Assembly: GCA_003233235.1 (NCBI GenBank)
Contig: QILF01000134.1
Span: forward strand, 1 to 34,869
Length of the DNA stretch: 34,869 nucleotides
Reading direction: 5' to 3'
Source: Zetaproteobacteria bacterium
Lineage (GTDB): Bacteria > Pseudomonadota > Zetaproteobacteria > Mariprofundales > Mariprofundaceae
Shown piece after piece: positions 18,460 to 28,188 of the stretch (position 1 is its first letter; each line of letters begins with the position of its first letter). Below the pieces are notes generated by a model. The model was not told the origin of the DNA, searched no databases, and worked only from the letters and a program-made list of their open reading frames with translations. A program made the position numbers and the translations under genes.

Positions 18460-19026
18460 ATGTCCATCAAGTCAGACAAATGGATTCGCAGAATGGCCAA
18501 CGAACACGACATGATTGAGCCGTTTATCGACGGTCAAGTCAAAGAAAACGACAACGGCGGCATCGTTTCTTACGGCTTGTCATCCTACGGTTACGACGTG
18601 CGCTGTTCCGACGAATTCAAAATTTTTACCAATATCAATTCGGCCATTGTCGATCCGAAGGATTTCTGTCCGTCGTCCTTCGTCGATGTGCAATCGGATG
18701 TTTGTATTATTCCGCCCAATTCCTTCGCGTTGGCACGCACCGTTGAATATATGCGTATTCCGAGGAATGTGCTGACGATTTGCCTCGGCAAGTCCACCTA
18801 CGCGCGCTGCGGCATCATTGTGAATGTCACCCCGCTGGAGCCGGAGTGGGAAGGGCATGTGACGCTGGAATTTTCCAATACCACACCGCTACCCGCCAAA
18901 ATTTACGCCGGGGAAGGTGTGGCGCAGTTTCTGTTTCTCGAATCAGATGAAGTCTGCGAAACTTCCTACAAAGACAAAGCTGGAAAATATCAGGGCCAAA
19001 CCGGCGTCACCGTTCCCAAGTTATAA
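18460..19026 (+). CDS. dcd: dCTP deaminase
   Basis: [22 protein letters not shown]...[13 protein letters not shown]...[53 protein letters not shown]. Confidence 0.95.
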   Translation: MSIKSDKWIRRMANEHDMIEPFIDGQVKENDNGGIVSYGLSSYGYDVRCSDEFKIFTNINSAIVDPKDFCPSSFVDVQSDVCIIPPNSFALARTVEYMRIPRNVLTICLGKSTYARCGIIVNVTPLEPEWEGHVTLEFSNTTPLPAKIYAGEGVAQFLFLESDEVCETSYKDKAGKYQGQTGVTVPKL

Positions 19027-19035
19027 GGACGATTC

Positions 19036-19899
19036 ATGAAATTATCCGACATTCTATCCAGCGCTGAAAAACCACTGATTTCGTGTGAATTTTTCCCACC
19101 GAAAACGGACAAAGGCGAAGAAAATCTCTGGCTCTGCCTCAATGAACTACGCAGCATCAACCCGGCCTACATTTCCGTCACCTACGGCGCGGGCGGCTCC
19201 ACCCAAAACCGTACCAAAGGTATCGTCACCCGCATCAAGGCGGAAACAGGCCTGTCGCCAGTGGCGCATTTAACCTGCGTCGGTGCGACCAAGGATGAAC
19301 TGGCAGCACTGCTGGCCGATTATCAGAGCGCCGGTATTGAGAATATTCTTGCCCTCAGAGGTGATGCACCGGAAGGTGTAGATCGCTTTGAGACAACATC
19401 CGGCGGCTTTTCACATGCCACCGATCTCATCGAATTTCTACGCACGCAAGGCGATTTTTCTATTGCCTGCGCCACCTATCCAGAGGGACACCCCGAATCA
19501 GAGGGCGGCGTTGCCGATGATATTCGCTACCTGAAAATGAAACAGGACAACGGCGCGGATTGCGCTGTCACCCAGTATTTTTTCGATAATGATGCTTTTT
19601 TTCACTTCCGCGAGGCTACGGATAAGGCTGGAATTACCATACCTATCATTCCGGGCATTATGCCGGTAAGCAATTTCGACCAGATCGTGCGTTTTTCAGC
19701 AATGTGTGGAGCAAGCGTCCCCGACTGGCTGCATGAAAAAATGAACCCTATCCGTGAGGATTTGGATGCCGTCAAAGCGCTCGGTATCGAGTTGGCCACC
19801 AGACAATGCGCTGAACTGCTGGAAAGCGGTGTGCCGGGTTTGCACTTTTATACGCTGAATAAATCGGCTGCAACCATTGCTATCGCGCGTAATTTATAG
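19036..19899 (+). CDS. metF: 5,10-methylenetetrahydrofolate reductase
   Basis: SCEFFPPKTDKGEENLW...ISVTYGAGGSTQNRT...HLTCVGAT...ILALRGDAP. Confidence 0.94.
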   Translation: MKLSDILSSAEKPLISCEFFPPKTDKGEENLWLCLNELRSINPAYISVTYGAGGSTQNRTKGIVTRIKAETGLSPVAHLTCVGATKDELAALLADYQSAGIENILALRGDAPEGVDRFETTSGGFSHATDLIEFLRTQGDFSIACATYPEGHPESEGGVADDIRYLKMKQDNGADCAVTQYFFDNDAFFHFREATDKAGITIPIIPGIMPVSNFDQIVRFSAMCGASVPDWLHEKMNPIREDLDAVKALGIELATRQCAELLESGVPGLHFYTLNKSAATIAIARNL

Positions 19900-19919
19900 G
19901 GCTTTTGAACGGGGAAATT

Positions 19920-21086
19920 TTGAAGAACCGTCTAAATATTGTTGCCGATGCGCATATCTGGGGTGTGCAATCAGCATTTTCAAATATCCCCGGCTTTGAC
20001 GTAAATCTGCGCACCTTTGAAGCTGCGGATATTATCAATTCGCTGCTGCAAGATGCCGATGTACTGATCACCCGTTCCACGACCAAGGTCAATGCCGGTC
20101 TGCTGAACGGTACACCGGTTCGTTTTGCCGCTACCGCCACCATCGGCGACGATCATTACGACAAAACATATCTTCAAACACACAACATTGCCTACGCCAA
20201 TGCCGCCGGATCTTCCACCGGATCGGTGATTGAATACATGCTCACGGTTTTTTTAACACTGCATGCGCGCGGCTTGATTCGTTTGCCGGAAACACGGCTC
20301 GGTATCATCGGCGCAGGTCGAATTGGTGGCGGATTGGCCAATATTTACCGGAAAAGTGGGGTTGATTTTATGCTCAACGATCCGCCACGAGCCAGAATCG
20401 AAGGCGGCAATGAATTTTCACCGCTGGAGGCACTGCTCGAACATGCAGATATTCTCAGCCTGCATACACCGCTTAATCGCAGTGGTGAAGATTGCAGCGT
20501 TCACCTTCTCAATGCCGAAACACTGCATCGCTTTAAGGGTCGCGGCATTATCAATGCCGGGCGCGGTGCTTGTCTGGATAATAATGCGCTCATCGACTGG
20601 CTGAATGGCGATAGTGGGCGTTTTGCGGCACTTGATTGTTGGGAAAATGAACCGGCAATCTCCGCCGCACTTCTCGCACATCCGCAAGTAGTTATCGCCA
20701 CTCCGCACATCGCCGGTCATTCACTGGATGGTAAGGCAGCCAACACACAATTCGCCCACAACGCCCTGTGCAGTTGGCTGGGCATCGCCCCTGTTTGGCA
20801 AATGCAACAGGATTTGCCACCCGATGATGCGCCATTTCAACTCGACTGCAACGCAGATGCATGGACAAACCTGCATCTGGCAGCTACGCATCTCTACCCG
20901 ATTGCCAACGATGACGCAGCATTGCGGAAAGCCGCCACCGGCAAGCAACGAATCGCAGAAATATTCGCCGATTACCGCCGCCACTACCCAACTCGCCGTG
21001 CCTGGTCGCACGCGTCGCTACAGTTGAATACAACCGACAATGCAACGATAAGACTTGCGCGGGCTATAGGCATGAAAATTGTTTAG
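19920..21086 (+). CDS. pdxB: Erythronate-4-phosphate dehydrogenase (TTG start at 19920 or 19905)
   Basis: NIVADAHIWGVQSAFSNIPG...DVLITRSTTKVNAGLLNGTPVRFAATATIGDDHYD...AANAAGSSTGSVIEYML-like PdxB motifs; D-hydroxyacid dehydrogenase fold. Confidence 0.85.
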   Translation: MKNRLNIVADAHIWGVQSAFSNIPGFDVNLRTFEAADIINSLLQDADVLITRSTTKVNAGLLNGTPVRFAATATIGDDHYDKTYLQTHNIAYANAAGSSTGSVIEYMLTVFLTLHARGLIRLPETRLGIIGAGRIGGGLANIYRKSGVDFMLNDPPRARIEGGNEFSPLEALLEHADILSLHTPLNRSGEDCSVHLLNAETLHRFKGRGIINAGRGACLDNNALIDWLNGDSGRFAALDCWENEPAISAALLAHPQVVIATPHIAGHSLDGKAANTQFAHNALCSWLGIAPVWQMQQDLPPDDAPFQLDCNADAWTNLHLAATHLYPIANDDAALRKAATGKQRIAEIFADYRRHYPTRRAWSHASLQLNTTDNATIRLARAIGMKIV

Positions 21087-21095
21087 ACTACGCCC

Positions 21096-21653
21096 ATGAG
21101 CGGGTTGAGAAACAACAAGAAATATCTGGTATGGATGGATTTGGAGATGACCGGGCTTGATCCCGAGCACGACACAATCCTCGAAATCGCCACCATTATC
21201 ACCGATGGCGAACTGAGCACGATTGCCGAGGGGCCGATCCTGGTCATTCACCACGATAAACCGGCACTTGATGCAATGAATGAATGGTGTATCCGCCAGC
21301 ACAGCGCATCCGGGCTAACACAGCGTGTGTTGGATTCGATCACGACACTGGCAGAAGCTGAAGCCGAAACGATTAAATTCATTCAGAAATATGTGCCGGA
21401 GCGCGGTTCACCGCTATGCGGTAATTCCATCCATCAGGATCGGCGTTTTCTTGTCCGCTACATGCCGAAAATTGAAGCATGGCTGCACTACCGTAACGTT
21501 GATGTCAGCAGCATCAAGGAACTGGCCTGTCGCTGGTATCCTGATTTCAAATCACCAGCCAAGAGTGGCACACATCTGGCGATGGACGACATCCGCGAAT
21601 CCATCACCGAACTGCAATACTACCGTCAGCATTTCTTTGTAAAACCGAAATAA
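21096..21653 (+). CDS. orn: Oligoribonuclease
   Basis: LVWMDLEMTGLDPEHDTILEIATIITDGEL...CGNSIHQDRRFLVRYMPKIEAWLHYRNVDVSSIKEL. Confidence 0.95.
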   Translation: MSGLRNNKKYLVWMDLEMTGLDPEHDTILEIATIITDGELSTIAEGPILVIHHDKPALDAMNEWCIRQHSASGLTQRVLDSITTLAEAEAETIKFIQKYVPERGSPLCGNSIHQDRRFLVRYMPKIEAWLHYRNVDVSSIKELACRWYPDFKSPAKSGTHLAMDDIRESITELQYYRQHFFVKPK

Positions 21654-21758
21654 CATCCCTGTCTATCCATGGCCTCCTGAACCGCTGTACTGGCGAATAA
21701 TCCTCTTTTGAACTACACTGAGAGTGTGGTTTCGGGTTTTGTAAAAAAGGAGGATACG

Positions 21759-21971
21759 ATGTTTCTTAAAGATAAGAAAAGCGGCGATCTCGTCGAAGTA
21801 CTTAATCCCAAGGAAATGTTCGACCCTGCATCAGCCACCATGCAAGTGCGTTTCCAAGCGGGCGAGGAAGTGGGTGAACCGATAGATGTGAATAAAGCAG
21901 GGCTTTCTTTTCCATCCGGCGAATCGCTGCCTAAATGCTGGCTGGATACGCACTACCGTGTAAAATTCTAG
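21759..21971 (+). CDS. Small conserved-looking hypothetical protein
   Basis: 71-codon ORF with strong RBS (aaggagg) and good spacing to ATG 21759. Confidence 0.6.
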   Translation: MFLKDKKSGDLVEVLNPKEMFDPASATMQVRFQAGEEVGEPIDVNKAGLSFPSGESLPKCWLDTHYRVKF

Positions 21972-22123
21972 TCGGACACTGCTTATTTCCACCCCTTCCA
22001 CGTGAACAGGGCGGTTTTGTATATTTCGGTTTTTTACAATAAGGCGTCCGCCGGGCGGTAAGCAATTGGGGCTTGCATCCGCAAGCTATTCTCCCATAAT
22101 CCGCGCTTCCGAAAGTAGCGCAT

Positions 22124-22199
<76 letters not shown>

Positions 22200-22364
22200 T
22201 TTTCCCAATATTTCTTACAACTTGATCTACAAGTAAAAAATCGTTTAATGGCAATTGTAATGCGCAAAAAGCGTGATAGTACCCGTCTATAGTGTACCTG
22301 CCGTTCGTTGGTGCACTTAAACGGGCATTGTATTTTTCATTAAATTTACGGCTAGAATGGGCCT

Positions 22365-23171
22365 ATGTGGTCGTATCAACATCAGAGATTTACCGTTCAC
22401 CAGCTTGCAGCGCTTGCGGATAATTATATCTATCTGATTGATACAGGTGCAGCACTGGCCTGTGTGGACCCTGCTGAGGCAGCTCCGGTTATTTCCGCTT
22501 GTGCCGAACTTGCCCGGCCATTAACCCACATCCTCAACACCCATCATCACTGGGACCACACAGGAGGAAATCTGGAACTGAAAACACGATTCGGCTGTAC
22601 CATCGTCGGAGCTGCACACGATGCCGCACGTATTCCCGGTATTGATAAGAAAATCAGTGAGGGTGACGATCTGCAGTTGGATAAACAGCACGTTTCCGTG
22701 CTTGATATTCCCGGCCATACCAGCGGCCACATCGCCTTTGTACTCGCCGGGGAAAAAAACAATGCGCTATTTTGTGGTGATACGTTGTTTGGTGCCGGCT
22801 GCGGTCGGCTGTTCGAGGGGACACCGGAGCAAATGTGGCAGAGCCTTGAAAAACTGATTCGCCTGGATACTGAGAATAAAACTGATACAGACTTCTACTG
22901 CGCCCATGAATACACGTTGAGCAATCTGGAGTTCTGCCTTAAAAAGGTTTCAAAACATACACCTGTCAATGAATATTATGCGTGGTCGTTAACCAGACGA
23001 AACAAACAGCTTCCAACCATTCCCGGCACCCTAAAGCGTGAAATACAATGCAATCCGATGCTGCTTCCGGCACAAGCTGATTTCTGCAAAACCTACGCCG
23101 CCGAACATACCATTGCCGACGATGCCGTTAGCGTCTTCACGCACATCCGCGAAGCGCGCAATCACTGGTAA
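22365..23171 (+). CDS. gloB: Hydroxyacylglutathione hydrolase (glyoxalase II)
   Basis: NYIYLIDTGAALACVDPAEA...ILNTHHHWDHTGGNLEL...IPGHTSGHIAF...FCGDTLFGAGCGRLFEGTPEQM...HEYTLSNLEF. Confidence 0.95.
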   Translation: MWSYQHQRFTVHQLAALADNYIYLIDTGAALACVDPAEAAPVISACAELARPLTHILNTHHHWDHTGGNLELKTRFGCTIVGAAHDAARIPGIDKKISEGDDLQLDKQHVSVLDIPGHTSGHIAFVLAGEKNNALFCGDTLFGAGCGRLFEGTPEQMWQSLEKLIRLDTENKTDTDFYCAHEYTLSNLEFCLKKVSKHTPVNEYYAWSLTRRNKQLPTIPGTLKREIQCNPMLLPAQADFCKTYAAEHTIADDAVSVFTHIREARNHW

Positions 23172-23202
23172 TGCCTCATCGGCAAGCCCAAAGGAGAAAA
23201 CC

Positions 23203-23583
23203 ATGAGACTGCTTCACAGCATGCTCCGCGTCGGCAATCTGGATCAATCGCTGGCTTTTTACACCGGAATTATGGGCATGCGCCTGTTGCGTCGGAAGGA
23301 CTACCCCGGAGGTCGCTTTACGCTGGCATTTGTCGGCTACTGCGAAGAAAGCGAAGGCAGCGTTATCGAACTCACCCACAACTGGGATAGCAGCGAATAT
23401 ACGCTTGGCAATGCCTTCGGACATATCGCCATCGGCGTTGACGACATTTATAAGGTTTGTCAACGCATTCGGCAAAGCGGCGGCAACGTCATCCGTGAGC
23501 CCGGCCCGATGCGACACGGCAGCACCATCATCGCTTTCATCGAAGATCCGGACGGCTATAAAATCGAACTTATTCAGCACTGA
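23203..23583 (+). CDS. gloA: Lactoylglutathione lyase (glyoxalase I)
   Basis: RLLHSMLRVGNLDQSLAFYTGIMGMRLLRRKDYPGGRFTLAFVGY...FGHIAIGVDDIY...FIEDPDGYKIELI; RBS aaaggag. Confidence 0.95.
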   Translation: MRLLHSMLRVGNLDQSLAFYTGIMGMRLLRRKDYPGGRFTLAFVGYCEESEGSVIELTHNWDSSEYTLGNAFGHIAIGVDDIYKVCQRIRQSGGNVIREPGPMRHGSTIIAFIEDPDGYKIELIQH

Positions 23584-23666
23584 TAAGCATACCACGAACG
23601 ATGCTTCCCTGCTTTGGCCTGAGGTCTCTGAGGCGGCAGACACAAAGAAACAGTGCGCGTCACGCC

Positions 23667-23700
23667 AAAAAAATCGGGCGCAGGATTACCTGCGCCCGAT
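23667..23700 (-). terminator. Rho-independent terminator of the act operon (minus strand)
   Basis: 12-bp perfect stem ATCGGGCGCAGG/CCTGCGCCCGAT, 4-nt loop, A7 at 23667-23673 giving a U tract on the minus strand. Confidence 0.9.
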
Positions 23701-23723
23701 GAATAGATCAGTTATTGATAATG

Positions 23724-24791
23724 TCAGGCTGTAGCGCCTTCGTCATTCTTAGCCGTAGCCTGATCATGGTACAAACCATCTTTCTTCATGCGCATATTCC
23801 ACAGGAAGCAGGCAATCAGGAACACACCGCCACTAATGCCCACATCAACCCAGGACGATAAAAATGGCGTGTGGTCAAGATCATTTGCACGCGGACTGAT
23901 AATCCACATATAGTGCTCCAGGAAGGTTCCCATCAAAATACTGGCTGAAGGAATCAGCATCAGGGCCGGAGAAGTCCGCATCGCTGCAAAAATCAACATC
24001 AGGAATGGAATAAACGAATTCATAAAGAAGAACAGCCAGAACAGGAACCAGTTCGGCCCGTCCATCATATTGTTATATCTGAACATCTCTTCCGGTAAAT
24101 CTGCATACCACATCACCAGATACTGCATGAAAAAGGCATAAGTCCAGATGATGGTTAAAGCCAGCATAATCTGGGCGCAATAATTGAACACATAATCATG
24201 TGTCGGACGTTTCAGAACACCGCGCGTGCGCAGGAAGTACAGCGCGACAATGAAGAAAGCCAGGAACATGCGCATCATGCTCTCAAAATGGTACGGAGCA
24301 TAAATAGGACTCCACCAACGCGGTAGCTGGGTCATCTCGAAATCCCATGCGACAATGGTGCCGTAAATACAATAAACAAATGGCACGAGCAGCGCGATAT
24401 TGCGAAAGCGCCTGCGGTCGGCAGCAGGTGCTGTCGGATAATCCTTTTTCTGAAGCTTCACGAAATAACTACAGAAGGCCCATACGGCCAGATAAAGCAC
24501 AATCTGGCGAACATCAAAAAATAATGTGTTGTGCCAACCATTCAGCGGTTGACCGAAAGTTTCACCATTCATCCAAGGAAACGATTTCCCGCCTGAAGCC
24601 AGAATAATAAGCAGTAACACAAAACCCAGCGGGAACAATGCGGTAGCGGATGACATCAGGTAACGCACTTCATAACGCCATTTACCATTCACCAGATGCA
24701 ACACCGAGCACCAGAAGATACCCGCCAGCGGCAAATAAAGGGTAAACAGATAATTGTCTATCAGGACAGCCCAATTTCCATATGAATTCAT
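23724..24791 (-). CDS. actF: Alternative complex III subunit ActF (polytopic membrane protein)
   Basis: Multi-TM protein, last gene of a canonical actABCDEF order. Confidence 0.85.
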   Translation of the reverse strand: MNSYGNWAVLIDNYLFTLYLPLAGIFWCSVLHLVNGKWRYEVRYLMSSATALFPLGFVLLLIILASGGKSFPWMNGETFGQPLNGWHNTLFFDVRQIVLYLAVWAFCSYFVKLQKKDYPTAPAADRRRFRNIALLVPFVYCIYGTIVAWDFEMTQLPRWWSPIYAPYHFESMMRMFLAFFIVALYFLRTRGVLKRPTHDYVFNYCAQIMLALTIIWTYAFFMQYLVMWYADLPEEMFRYNNMMDGPNWFLFWLFFFMNSFIPFLMLIFAAMRTSPALMLIPSASILMGTFLEHYMWIISPRANDLDHTPFLSSWVDVGISGGVFLIACFLWNMRMKKDGLYHDQATAKNDEGATA

Positions 24792-24794
24792 GCT

Positions 24795-25349
24795 TTACTC
24801 CTTACCCTTATTGATCACTGGCGCGAGTTCCTTGGCACGCTCTTCTTTCGTTTTGGCGGCCATACCCTTCTCAATCACATTGCGGAGATAATTAACCACA
24901 TCCCAGCGTTCAGTGGGTGACATGTCATAACCGTATCGCGGCATGAGATAACTACCAAAGGTAATGGTTCCCCAAAGCCAACCATCGGTTAGTTCCTTAA
25001 CATAATCAGAACTCAAATCGGCTGGCGGAGCTTCAAATACCATACCGACAGGCCCGTTACCGGTACCTGATTCACCGTGACAAGGCATGCAATAAATTTT
25101 AAACAGTGATCGTCCTTTAAGAATGGATGCTTTCGTGGCAGCAACAGGATTCGGAATATCCTCGGCAGCATCACGATCCGCCACTTTAGTCCATGGGCCA
25201 CCGACGGGTACTGAATCCTTCGGATAGGTATTAAGCGGCCCTTCCTGCGGCTTAATGGATGGCTGATTCATAAGGTCGCGCGACCATGGCCATGCCAATG
25301 CTGCGGTTGGCAGCGCAAGAATACAGATAATTAACAAAGTTTTTTTCAT
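24795..25349 (-). CDS. actE: Alternative complex III subunit ActE, monoheme cytochrome c
   Basis: Signal peptide; CMPCHGESGTGNGPVGM heme motif; operon position. Confidence 0.87.
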   Translation of the reverse strand: MKKTLLIICILALPTAALAWPWSRDLMNQPSIKPQEGPLNTYPKDSVPVGGPWTKVADRDAAEDIPNPVAATKASILKGRSLFKIYCMPCHGESGTGNGPVGMVFEAPPADLSSDYVKELTDGWLWGTITFGSYLMPRYGYDMSPTERWDVVNYLRNVIEKGMAAKTKEERAKELAPVINKGKE

Positions 25350-25879
25350 TCTGTCACTTCCCTGATTTCTAATGGTCCACAGTTTTGCAGTGCCTGACGT
25401 ACATGTTCTATGTGTTCCGGTTTCACTTCCACTTCAATGGCAATATGATCCTCACTCACTTTCGGATTATAATGCTTTGTCATGCGACGCGGCAGACCCG
25501 AATAGATCATAAAAGCAGCCAGCGTGCTTAACACGCCAAACAAAATCGTACCTTCATACATAATCACAATATCCATCGGCAACGGAATCACAGGTTTTCC
25601 GCCCTGCGGCTGGACAGTAAACATCGACTGAGCCGCTGCCGCGACCAGCAAAAAGGAACAAAGCGTTCCCGTTAGCGCGCCGAACAATGTAAAACGCTGA
25701 ATCGGTTGATGAAAGTGCCCCAGAATCTCTTCCACTTCAGGATGCTCAATCGGTGAATACAGCTCAATATGCTCCACTGCCATTTCTTTCAGATCGAGAA
25801 CCTTAAGTTCGGTGACAGCATCTCTGGCATTATCGAAATCTGCGTATGTTGCAAACAGTAAATGCTTTTTCTTTCTCAT
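25346..25879 (-). CDS. actD: Alternative complex III subunit ActD (DUF3341-like)
   Basis: LLFATYADFDNARDAVTELK...; two TM segments; operon position; 4-nt overlaps on both sides. Confidence 0.87.
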   Translation of the reverse strand: MRKKKHLLFATYADFDNARDAVTELKVLDLKEMAVEHIELYSPIEHPEVEEILGHFHQPIQRFTLFGALTGTLCSFLLVAAAAQSMFTVQPQGGKPVIPLPMDIVIMYEGTILFGVLSTLAAFMIYSGLPRRMTKHYNPKVSEDHIAIEVEVKPEHIEHVRQALQNCGPLEIREVTE

Positions 25880-27273
25880 TTCAAGCCCACCTCCGTCTGC
25901 ATCACTTCATCCTTAATCTTACTAATATCTTCCATCTCATCGCGAGAACTGGCGATCCGGCGGTGGAAGACCATTTCCTTCACTTCATACATGGATACGC
26001 TCGGGAAAATCTTGCAGAAAATAAGGAATAGCATGGTAAACCAACCAAAGCTCGCCACCGTCAAAGTCATCTGAATCGTACCCGGCCACACCACAGCCCA
26101 AGTCCACGGCATATGGTTGCTGGCCAGCGGCGGACTGACAATCTGAAAGCGCTCCAGCCACATGCCAAGTTGCAGCACCAGCGACAACCAGAACATCGCC
26201 CACATATTGTGCCGGAATTTCTCAAAGGCCATCGCAAAAGGCGCCACAGTAGCGCATAACAGCATGCCCCAAACCACCGGTGCATACGGCCCGATAAATT
26301 TCTGAATCAACACTTCCTTCTCAAACATGTCGTTCGAATACCAGATAGCCGCATATTCTCCGAGATTCAGGAAATTCCAGACCATGGCGATAGCGAAGGT
26401 CAACTTCACCGTCTTGTCCATAATCTCCGTGGTCATGTAAGCCTCAAACCTGAATAGATAACGAAGCATCACGAACAGGGTGATAATAGCGGCACAACCG
26501 GAATACAAAGCACCAGCCACGAAATAAGGCGGGAAGGATGTAATGTGCCAGTCAGGAACCATGGACATGGCAAAATCAGAAGCCACGATGGAATGCACCG
26601 AAACAGCCAGTGGAACCAAGAAGCAGGCAAGCAAGACATACGTTTTGCGGAAGGCAACCCATTCGGTCGCTCGTCCCATCCAACCCAATGACATGGCTGT
26701 ATACAATTTCTTGCGCCAACCCTTGGCATTATCGCGGCAAATCGCCAAATCGGGAATCATGCCAACATACAGGAACAGCGCTGAGCTGGTTGCATAAGTC
26801 GTAATAGCAGCAGCATCCCACAATAGCGGTGAACGGAAGTTCGGCCAGATCGTGCGCTCATTCGGATACGGTAGCACCCAATACATATCCCACACGCGAC
26901 CCAGATGAATCACCGGAAAAATAGCCGCAGTAAGAATGGAAAACAGTGTCATTGCCTCGGCAAAACGGTAAATCGGCTTGCGCCAGTCCGCCTTGGTCAG
27001 CAACAAAATAGCTGACAACAACGTGCCGGAATGACTCATGCCAATCCAGAACACAAAGTTAGAGATATACAATTGCCAATAATGCGGCCTATTCATCAAT
27101 GCCGTGCCGAGGCCGTAGTTATACTGATAGGCCTCCGCTGCAACACCAGCTAATACCAGCGTAAAGCAGACGGCTATAACCACCCAGAATAAAGGCCTTG
27201 GGGATTCGAGACTGGCCAAAACATCCTTATTAATTTTTGCCCATTCTATGTCTTTCATGCTGTATGAACTCAT
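25876..27273 (-). CDS. actC: Alternative complex III subunit ActC (NrfD/PsrC-like quinol-interacting membrane subunit)
   Basis: Long polytopic protein, NrfD-like; WIGMSHSGTLLSAILLLTKADWRKPIYRFAEAMTLF; operon position. Confidence 0.9.
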   Translation of the reverse strand: MSSYSMKDIEWAKINKDVLASLESPRPLFWVVIAVCFTLVLAGVAAEAYQYNYGLGTALMNRPHYWQLYISNFVFWIGMSHSGTLLSAILLLTKADWRKPIYRFAEAMTLFSILTAAIFPVIHLGRVWDMYWVLPYPNERTIWPNFRSPLLWDAAAITTYATSSALFLYVGMIPDLAICRDNAKGWRKKLYTAMSLGWMGRATEWVAFRKTYVLLACFLVPLAVSVHSIVASDFAMSMVPDWHITSFPPYFVAGALYSGCAAIITLFVMLRYLFRFEAYMTTEIMDKTVKLTFAIAMVWNFLNLGEYAAIWYSNDMFEKEVLIQKFIGPYAPVVWGMLLCATVAPFAMAFEKFRHNMWAMFWLSLVLQLGMWLERFQIVSPPLASNHMPWTWAVVWPGTIQMTLTVASFGWFTMLFLIFCKIFPSVSMYEVKEMVFHRRIASSRDEMEDISKIKDEVMQTEVGLK

Positions 27274-27327
27274 TTTAATTCATTCCCCTCTGCTCTGTAA
27301 AAGAAAACTCTAATAGACAGCTACGAA

Positions 27328-28185
27328 TCAGGCTTCAGTGTCGCGTACACGATCCAAGTACATGACACACGGCTCTACATTCAATTCTTCAAACACGCGA
27401 TAACCGCGCACATCCTCACTCTTATCCTGTTCAAAATGTTCCAACTCAACCTGATGCGATTCCCAGCCCCGTTTAACTTTGCTGTCCTCGTCTTTCAGAT
27501 TGCCGAACACAATCGCCTGTGTCGGGCAGCTCTGCTGGCAGGCGGTCAATAATGTGCCGTCTTCGACATGATCGTGATGACCAGCATCCTCGGCGGCATC
27601 CTTGGCGCTGCGAATACGTTGCACGCAGAAAGTGCATTTTTCCATTATGCCTTTGCTACGTACCGTCACATCCGGATTCAACTGCATTTCCAACGGATGC
27701 GGCAATTCATTCCAGAAATCGAAGAAATTAAAATAACGTACCTTGAACGGACAGTTGTTACCGCAGTAACGTGAACCCACGCAGCGGTTATACACCTGAG
27801 CATTCAGAGCATCCGGTGTATGGTATGTCGCCGCTACCGGGCAAACAGGTTCGCAAGGGGCGTGATTACACTGCTGACACATCATCGGAAGATAATGCGC
27901 ACCACGCTCGGGATGATCCGTTGCTTCCTCTATATCCACATCTGGGTTGTCTTCCGGCTCAGTCCAGAAACGCTCAATGCGCATCCAATGCATCGAATGT
28001 CCCGAACCACAATGCTCCTTACCGACTACAGGAAGGTTATTTTCCGCATAACAAGCTGTCACGCACGCGCCGCAGCCTGTACACTTATTGAGGTCAATGG
28101 ACATGCCCCACATATACGGTTCATCCGCATAATAATCATGCTGACGTAAGCGGGACCAGTTTTCCAGCATCCGTTTCAGTGCCAT
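27328..28185 (-). CDS. actB2: Alternative complex III iron-sulfur subunit, separate ORF (ActB C-terminal part)
   Basis: CTGCGACVTACYAENN, CQQCNHAPCEPVC, CVGSRYCGNNCPF, CTFCVQRI/CQQSCPTQAI, i.e. NrfC/HybA-like cluster motifs. Confidence 0.88.
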   Translation of the reverse strand: MALKRMLENWSRLRQHDYYADEPYMWGMSIDLNKCTGCGACVTACYAENNLPVVGKEHCGSGHSMHWMRIERFWTEPEDNPDVDIEEATDHPERGAHYLPMMCQQCNHAPCEPVCPVAATYHTPDALNAQVYNRCVGSRYCGNNCPFKVRYFNFFDFWNELPHPLEMQLNPDVTVRSKGIMEKCTFCVQRIRSAKDAAEDAGHHDHVEDGTLLTACQQSCPTQAIVFGNLKDEDSKVKRGWESHQVELEHFEQDKSEDVRGYRVFEELNVEPCVMYLDRVRDTEA

Positions 28186-28188
28186 GGC